Positions 59,444-64,000 of a DNA stretch of 64,000 nt are shown here, piece by piece. The DNA is taken from the NCBI GenBank assembly GCA_041395725.1, contig JAWKZW010000001.1, positions 3,354,501 through 3,418,500 of the forward strand, written 5' to 3'. This DNA comes from Gammaproteobacteria bacterium. GTDB taxonomy: Bacteria; Pseudomonadota; Gammaproteobacteria; Pseudomonadales; Pseudohongiellaceae. A program made the translations under genes and the position numbers. The notes under the pieces were generated by a model. That model was given only the letters and a program-made list of their open reading frames with translations. It made no database searches and was not told the DNA's origin. Numbering within the stretch: position 1 is the first letter of the stretch; each line of letters opens with the position of its first letter.

Positions 59444-60892
59444 TCAGTTAGCTGCCACGTCGTCAGTCAGTTCTTCGCTGGAATCTGTTGTTTCAGGAAC
59501 CGGCGCTACCAGTGGTGCAAGGCATAACGGGCAGCCGATCACATGGTCATTCGGACCGAGATTTAACTCCTGGCGTCGTTCTTCCATGGCGGCGAAAAAC
59601 TGCTCATCGGTAAGCTTTACCCGGATACCCAGGTCGATGAACATATTGGTTACAGACCGATTGCCGGACCCCTGCCAGTTGCGTGGGTCAGGTACATTGG
59701 GATTGGACTCGGTGTTATTCATGTAGCCAACAATGTGCAATATCGTGCCTTTCGGCAGGATGGGCTGATAGTTGTCGGCGAACGGATAACCGCGTACCCA
59801 GTTATGGTCGTAGCCCACACAGGAGAGAGTTTCTACTGTGTAGCCCCAGATGGCTTCCAGGCACATACGCTCGCCCGGGGCGTGCAGGTGAGGCTCAAAA
59901 GTGATCAGCTTGGTGTGATTTTCCAGCACGGTGTAGGCATGCAGTTCCTGATCTTTTTCATTGCCAGCGATGCTGATATCGACGCCATTGCCAAGGCCGA
60001 ATCGGGCCGTTTCAAATTCCGGCTCATATCCCCGGGGATGAAAGCTGAATCCGATCTCCAGATGGCCTGTGGTGTCGCGGCCATTGGAATGCATGTGGAC
60101 CGAGTCGGTAGCAAAAACCGAACCGGCTCGCAGCAGACGACCGTTTGACGGGTCGAAGATGTCAGGGTTGCGCCCCACCTCGTGAACCGGCCAGCTCACG
60201 GTGCCATCAGCTGTCGGGTCACCGTTCTCGTCGTGCACCTCAGTCCGCCAGATCATGTGATGAAATATGTACCGGCCACCGACAGTCTCTCTACCGGTTC
60301 CGGCGCTCGGTACATCATTGACTTCGACGATTTCCACCGATTTCACGTAGCGATCTTCTTCCAGGCCCAGCGGTACCCGCGCCAGCTCGCCCCACCAGTC
60401 GGGACGACCGGCCTCCATCGAGAAGTCCTGAGTCGACACTACCAGGTCCGGCTGGCCGAGAGTCCACTTGACGCTGTCATCGAAAACAAGCGGTGCCGGC
60501 GCATCGGCCAGATCACCCTTGGGGGTCCCGGAACGGGCCCAGACCGAAATTGCGCTGATCTCCTCATCGGTCAGCGACGGATCGTTTTTGAATTCCTGGA
60601 TGCCGATATCTTTCTCCACGTACCAGGGCGGCATGGCCCCGGCACGGTCTCGCAAAGCAGTTTTGTATTCGATCAGTCCGGCGAAAGGCGCTACCTGCTC
60701 GTAGGTCACCAGCGGCATGGGCGCCACACCACCTTCGCGGTGGCAGTTCTGGCAACTGCGTTGCAGAATGGGTTCGATATCCTTGTGAAATGTAACCTGT
60801 CCGGCATTCTGTGCCATGCTGGCGACTGGCCAGAGCACTGATGCTGCCAGCGCCATCAGGCCGGTAACTTTCAAGAAGCGAGTGATGGGCAT
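59444..60892 (-). CDS. Cytochrome c fused to copper-monooxygenase-like domain
   Basis: A 482-residue exported protein. A signal peptide (VTGLMALAASVLWPVASMAQ) is followed by a c-type haem domain (PILQRSCQNCHREGGVAPMP, haem site CQNCH, distal Met perhaps in AGAMPPWY). The C-terminal two thirds resemble the PHM/DBH type copper monooxygenase fold: HHMIWRTEVHDENGD, HMHSNGRDTTGHLEIG, FEPHLHAPGERMCLEAIWG and YDHNWVRGYPF. The usual Met ligand near the end is uncertain (RSVTNMFIDLG). I start it at 60892, nine bases after GGGAG. Electron flow from the haem to the copper site is the natural guess. The substrate is unknown. Confidence 0.87.
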   Translation of the reverse strand: MPITRFLKVTGLMALAASVLWPVASMAQNAGQVTFHKDIEPILQRSCQNCHREGGVAPMPLVTYEQVAPFAGLIEYKTALRDRAGAMPPWYVEKDIGIQEFKNDPSLTDEEISAISVWARSGTPKGDLADAPAPLVFDDSVKWTLGQPDLVVSTQDFSMEAGRPDWWGELARVPLGLEEDRYVKSVEIVEVNDVPSAGTGRETVGGRYIFHHMIWRTEVHDENGDPTADGTVSWPVHEVGRNPDIFDPSNGRLLRAGSVFATDSVHMHSNGRDTTGHLEIGFSFHPRGYEPEFETARFGLGNGVDISIAGNEKDQELHAYTVLENHTKLITFEPHLHAPGERMCLEAIWGYTVETLSCVGYDHNWVRGYPFADNYQPILPKGTILHIVGYMNNTESNPNVPDPRNWQGSGNRSVTNMFIDLGIRVKLTDEQFFAAMEERRQELNLGPNDHVIGCPLCLAPLVAPVPETTDSSEELTDDVAAN

Positions 60893-61163
60893 GAGTTTGT
60901 CTCCCCGTGCTAGATTCAAATCAGTCTAATCCAGTCTGGTCTATTGGATTCCGGTCTTTTTCCATCAGGTTGCGCAGGCCATGGAATTTGCAGGAGCCTG
61001 ACAGCCATCCGGAATAGCCCTCAAAGATATCACGAGATTGGCACGATTAGAACGACTGTGTCGTGAATTTCAGGGTCGTTGCCGGATGCAGCTGCAAGGA
61101 CAGCGGAGAGGAGCAGGAGGAGGTCGCGATCAACTCTGACGGCGTGTTTCCAGGTTGTTGATA

Positions 61164-61943
61164 TTACTGGAAATCTTTTGTTTCCGGGTCGCGCATCAGG
61201 GCAAGCAGGTTGCTGCTGGCAAATAACGCTGCAATAGCGATCATCACAGCGAAGGTGAACCATTGCAGGGCGTAGGAAAGATGCGTATCGATGTCCACAT
61301 TGGTTTCCGGCCAGTGCCGCACCAGCATGCCGGGTTGTTCTTCCGTCAAGCGCACGAGATAGGGGAATAGTGGCTCACCAAAGATACTCTCCAGGACATC
61401 CATTTCGATGCTTCGAACACGCAGGGGCCAGCTGCCGGCGTCGATCTGACTGGGGAGAATGCGTTCATCGGGAGCAGGCACGTAAATCTGTGCTTTCAGT
61501 TGCACCGGTCCCTCCACGGGACGCAGGTTCGGGGGCGTGTTAGGGGGCAGGATGCCGCTGGTCCAGCCGCGGCTTACCAGCACCAGGCGGCTGGAATTTT
61601 CAAGTTGAAAGGGTGTCACCACCTCATAGCCGATCTGGCCTTCGAAGAACTGTGCCGTCACCAGGATGGCCCGCTGATTCACATACTCTCCCTGCAGAGC
61701 CACATGGAGGTTACGCAACTCCGCGGGGTTCTGAGCCTCTAGTTCGATCTCTTCAATCGGGCGGGCAGTCAAAAGTTGCTGCTGCTCAAAGACTTCCTGT
61801 GCCGCCAGTTTCTCTCCAGCCCGACCTAATTGCCAGAGCCCGAGCCTTAGCAGACCGAATACGGCGAAAAGCACGCAGGCCAGTATGAGCCAGTTGATAC
61901 GAATTTGCAGCGGTCCCAGAGACCAGATACGCGAGGAAGCCAT
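61164..61943 (-). CDS. SURF1-family cytochrome oxidase assembly protein
   Basis: A 259-residue inner-membrane protein with a helix at each end (about 17-36 and 228-250) and a periplasmic domain between. SURF1 marks are LGLWQLGRAGEKLA near the N-terminus, LRNLHVALQGEYV, RLVLVSRGWTSGILPP and SYALQWFTFAVMIAIAALF near the end. It helps assemble haem-copper oxidase. The cox genes are not next to it, unlike in many Proteobacteria. The gene upstream on this strand is unlinked, and the cytochrome/monooxygenase gene lies 271 bp downstream. Confidence 0.93.
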   Translation of the reverse strand: MASSRIWSLGPLQIRINWLILACVLFAVFGLLRLGLWQLGRAGEKLAAQEVFEQQQLLTARPIEEIELEAQNPAELRNLHVALQGEYVNQRAILVTAQFFEGQIGYEVVTPFQLENSSRLVLVSRGWTSGILPPNTPPNLRPVEGPVQLKAQIYVPAPDERILPSQIDAGSWPLRVRSIEMDVLESIFGEPLFPYLVRLTEEQPGMLVRHWPETNVDIDTHLSYALQWFTFAVMIAIAALFASSNLLALMRDPETKDFQ

Positions 61944-62437
61944 AGAATGTCGTTGCCATTGCCGGGCTGCGGCCCGGCCAGGATAGTTGCCTGATGAAAA
62001 GTCGGTGAGCCTAAAGGAGTTGGAGGTTTAATACAACTGAGGGCTTAATTTCACCGCCCTGATGCTCCTACACGCTGGACGGTGTCTGAGTTTTTGGACC
62101 AAATCAGGGAGGGCAGTGGGAGGAGGGCAGCCAACCTGTATGCGCGCTATAGGGGACTGCTGATGCCATCGATAGCAGCAGTTGCGGACCACTTTGGGAC
62201 CTTAATTAGGGAGAATCCGGCTGGCTACGAGGTGAAACAAGGCCGAGTTGACCGTTATTCAGGGCGGCCTTCTCGTCGTCATGGACGCGCTCTGTCGCTG
62301 TGTTAGAATCGATGCAGTCTTGCTTTCAAGGCGAAAACCACTGCTGGCCAGATGCCGGGTCCGGAAAAAGCAATCAATTCCGGATAACGAAAACAGCCTG
62401 ATAACTATAAAACAAGAAAAGCGACGAGGTGGTTGCG
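61944..62437. other. Intergenic stretch between SURF1 and a secreted protein
   Basis: No gene is supported. A rightward 74-codon frame at 62082-62306 starts with GTG and lacks a ribosome site. The patch 62370-62420 is A-rich and may hold the promoter of the gene at 62438. Confidence 0.4.
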
Positions 62438-63268
62438 ATGAGAATGTCCAATTTGCGGGGAAACCTGCAGTCTATCCTGATGCTGTTTTCATTGGTCTGT
62501 TCCGCGCAGGCGGCGGTGCCATTCGAGCCGCCCAGAACAGCCGACGGCAGTCCGGATTTCAATGGAATCTGGCAGACCATGGGGGCTGCTCACTGGGATA
62601 TTGAACCCCATGCAGCTGATTTCCCGCCTCTATCTGAACTGGGTGCCTGGGGCGCGGCGCCAGCAGGGTTGGGGATCGTGGTCGGTGGTGGAATTCCCTA
62701 TACGGCTGAGGCCCGGCTCAGGCAGCAGGAGAACCGCCAAGAGTGGCTGGCTCGCGATCCCTATGTGAAGTGCTACATGCCTGGCGTACCCAGGGCGAAC
62801 TATCTGCCTTTTCCCTTTCAGATCGTCCAGTCACCTGATCACCTTATCATGGCTTATGAATTTGCCAGTGCCAGTCGGATTGTTTACATGAATCGGCCTG
62901 ACTTCGAGGCACCGGTGTTGAGCTGGATGGGGCACTCCAGAGGCCACTTCGAGGGCGACACACTGGTAATTGACGTTACCGATCAGATGCCTGACAGCTG
63001 GCTGGACCATGCGGGTAATCATCACTCTGATGCGCTGCGAGTGACCGAGCGTTACACGCATACTGGTCCGGATACGTTATTGTATGAGGCAACGCTGGAA
63101 GACCCCAACGTCTACACCCGGCCTTGGAAAATCAGGTTTCCGCTTTACCGCAGGCTTGACGAGAACATGCAGTTGCTGGAATTCAAGTGTGTAGAGTTTG
63201 TTGAGGAAATGATCTACGGACGCTTGCGCAGAATCAGTGACGAGGATGATCAGAGGCCAAATCGGTAG
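62438..63268 (+). CDS. Conserved secreted protein of unknown function
   Basis: The product has 276 residues from ATG 62438, with GAGG eight bases upstream. A signal peptide (LQSILMLFSLVCSAQAA) precedes FEPPRTADGSPDFNGIWQTM, a start seen in a large family of exported proteins common in marine Gammaproteobacteria and Acidobacteria. Other conserved blocks are DPYVKCYMPGVPRANYLPFP, WMGHSRGHFEGDTLVIDVTD and LRVTERYTHTGPDTLLYEAT. The function is unknown. The Trp/His/Asp content of the blocks suggests a ligand-binding beta-rich fold. Confidence 0.82.
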   Translation: MRMSNLRGNLQSILMLFSLVCSAQAAVPFEPPRTADGSPDFNGIWQTMGAAHWDIEPHAADFPPLSELGAWGAAPAGLGIVVGGGIPYTAEARLRQQENRQEWLARDPYVKCYMPGVPRANYLPFPFQIVQSPDHLIMAYEFASASRIVYMNRPDFEAPVLSWMGHSRGHFEGDTLVIDVTDQMPDSWLDHAGNHHSDALRVTERYTHTGPDTLLYEATLEDPNVYTRPWKIRFPLYRRLDENMQLLEFKCVEFVEEMIYGRLRRISDEDDQRPNR

Positions 63269-63378
63269 GGGACGTTTTCTCGCTGCTTGTGAGGCAATCC
63301 CGCCCTAGGCGGGACTGCTGAACGGCGACCAGGCAGCACTCGGGTTTGCGGGCCGCGTGATGTCTCTGATGTCTCAGG

Positions 63379-63831
63379 CTAGAGCCCTACCACCTTGCGA
63401 TTTGGAATGGAAGTTTCAGATCTGGAAACGGAATTCATGTGTTGCAGACCAAAATCGAAATCCTGTTCAAGCTCCACAACGGTGAGTGAGCTGCTGACTT
63501 TCATTTCGTAGCCCATTTCCTGGCTGTCAACCAAGGGTTCAATGCAGACGCTTGTCAGCGAGATTGTCTTCTGGTTGTCTGTGGAGGAAATTGTCACCAT
63601 GCGACCGCTTTTAAATGTTTCCCCGGGTGCAGGGGGGAATATATTGTCCAGCACAAAAATCTTGTGATCACGATTAAATGCGGTGATCCGGCTTGAGTAA
63701 GAGCGGCCTTCGCCTTCGAACTTTACTGAAACGGGCTTTCCAGAATTGCGGAGTCGTTCCAGTTCTCTTGCTACGTCATGATAGCCGCGGTTGCTGGAAG
63801 TTAGTTCGCCAAGCTTTTCAAAGATGTTCAT
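63379..63831 (-). CDS. Hypothetical protein, possibly YcgR/PilZ-like
   Basis: A 150-residue soluble protein with no signal peptide. The order of short beta strands GKPVSVKFEGEGRSYSSRIT, AFNRDHKIFVLDNIFPP and GRMVTISSTDNQKTISLTSV recalls the N-terminal domain of flagellar-brake (YcgR) proteins, but the RxxxR c-di-GMP motif of a PilZ domain is not seen. It is transcribed alone, convergent with the secreted protein gene. The tail SETSIPNRKVVGL is not recognised. The assignment is a weak guess. Confidence 0.65.
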   Translation of the reverse strand: MNIFEKLGELTSSNRGYHDVARELERLRNSGKPVSVKFEGEGRSYSSRITAFNRDHKIFVLDNIFPPAPGETFKSGRMVTISSTDNQKTISLTSVCIEPLVDSQEMGYEMKVSSSLTVVELEQDFDFGLQHMNSVSRSETSIPNRKVVGL

Positions 63832-63975
63832 AGCGTCGTCACTCTCTAATTCCGTTTATTAGCCAATACATCGTAGATAATACGTGATTCTTTAACGACT
63901 AGTTTAATAGTTCAGTTCGGTTAAACCTGTCGCTCCATTCGGGAATTCATTTCCGCGAAGGACAGAAAGGATGAT

Positions 63976-64000
63976 ATGGGTTCCAGTGCCGCTGGTGCTG
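63976..64000 (+). CDS. Possible start of a gene cut by the window end
   Basis: GAAAGG lies a few bases before ATG 63976, which opens the frame MGSSAAGA to the last base. Too little is present to judge. An ATG at 63971 in another frame is the alternative. Confidence 0.25.

Noticed and set aside
60182..60841. 219-codon plus-strand frame
   Set aside because: Antisense to the cytochrome/monooxygenase gene, which has clear motifs; composition is that of a shadow frame.
62082..62306. 74-codon plus-strand frame
   Set aside because: GTG start without ribosome site and no family; left as intergenic.
1..64000. CRISPR array, tRNA, rRNA, prophage, integron or toxin-antitoxin locus
   Set aside because: No regularly spaced repeats, cloverleaf with CCA end, integrase or phage genes were seen anywhere in the window.

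Overview
The window is a chromosomal segment of a Gammaproteobacterium. The evidence is the gene content: waaF, rpoS, a PhoBR/PstSCAB regulon, FeoAB, SURF1, UbiC, and an OadGAB sodium pump of the marine type. The secreted cytochrome/copper-monooxygenase protein and its neighbours recall aerobic marine oligotroph lineages such as the Pseudohongiella or OM182 groups, but this placement is tentative. Coding density is high, and I see no tRNA, rRNA, CRISPR, prophage or complete insertion sequence.

Layout. 1-4434: end of an unknown gene, then a leftward operon (radical SAM, heptosyltransferase WaaF, second GT9 glycosyltransferase) for surface polysaccharide. 4484-6883: a hypothetical secreted protein bracketed by two inverted copies of a ~250-bp MITE-like repeat. 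6942-10195: oadGAB, a Na+-pumping oxaloacetate decarboxylase. 10216-12287: cysE and a secreted protein with two NTF2-like domains. 12358-15883: iron block with feoAB and bfd diverging from a shared Fur site, then bfr. 16107-30497: phosphate block with ppx, ppk1, pstSCAB-phoU, a phosphate-type porin and phoBR. 30790-33735: OmpA-family protein, ubiC, rpoS. 33892-42023: CaiB CoA-transferase, a YtrA-type regulator with ABC exporter, and an MDR/SDR/SDR/acyl-CoA dehydrogenase group. 42210-47475: a tight five-gene operon (glycosyltransferase, nucleoside phosphorylase-like, SPL-like radical SAM, GCS2-type amidoligase, M14-type hydrolase), the best candidate for an undescribed pathway. 47542-51982: two membrane winged-helix regulators flanking copCD. 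52433-57947: Do-type protease, beta-lactamase-fold hydrolase, nitroreductase, thioesterase, second CopC-like protein. 58019-61943: a decayed paralogue, its intact sister, a cytochrome c/copper-monooxygenase fusion and SURF1. 62438-64000: two hypothetical genes and the start of another.

Regulation. Three Pho boxes, in front of pstS, the porin and phoB, have the same geometry: two 7-bp half-sites 11 bp apart, then about 10 bp to the -10 element. Together they define a local PhoB regulon. A perfect 13-bp-stem terminator separates pstS from pstC, and a 22-codon ORF with a strong Shine-Dalgarno overlaps the pstC start codon. One Fur box covers the -35 elements of both feoA and bfd. A 28-bp palindrome overlaps the promoter of the ytrA-like regulator.

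Repeats. The window carries a dispersed family of non-coding elements with terminal inverted repeats close to GGAACCTCTGATTAATTACC. Two copies are full length (~250 bp), one is a 142-bp internal-deletion derivative, and several are 28-68-bp copies with only the ends. All sit in intergenic DNA, often just before or after a gene. One copy supplies the last residues and stop codon of a small lipoprotein gene.
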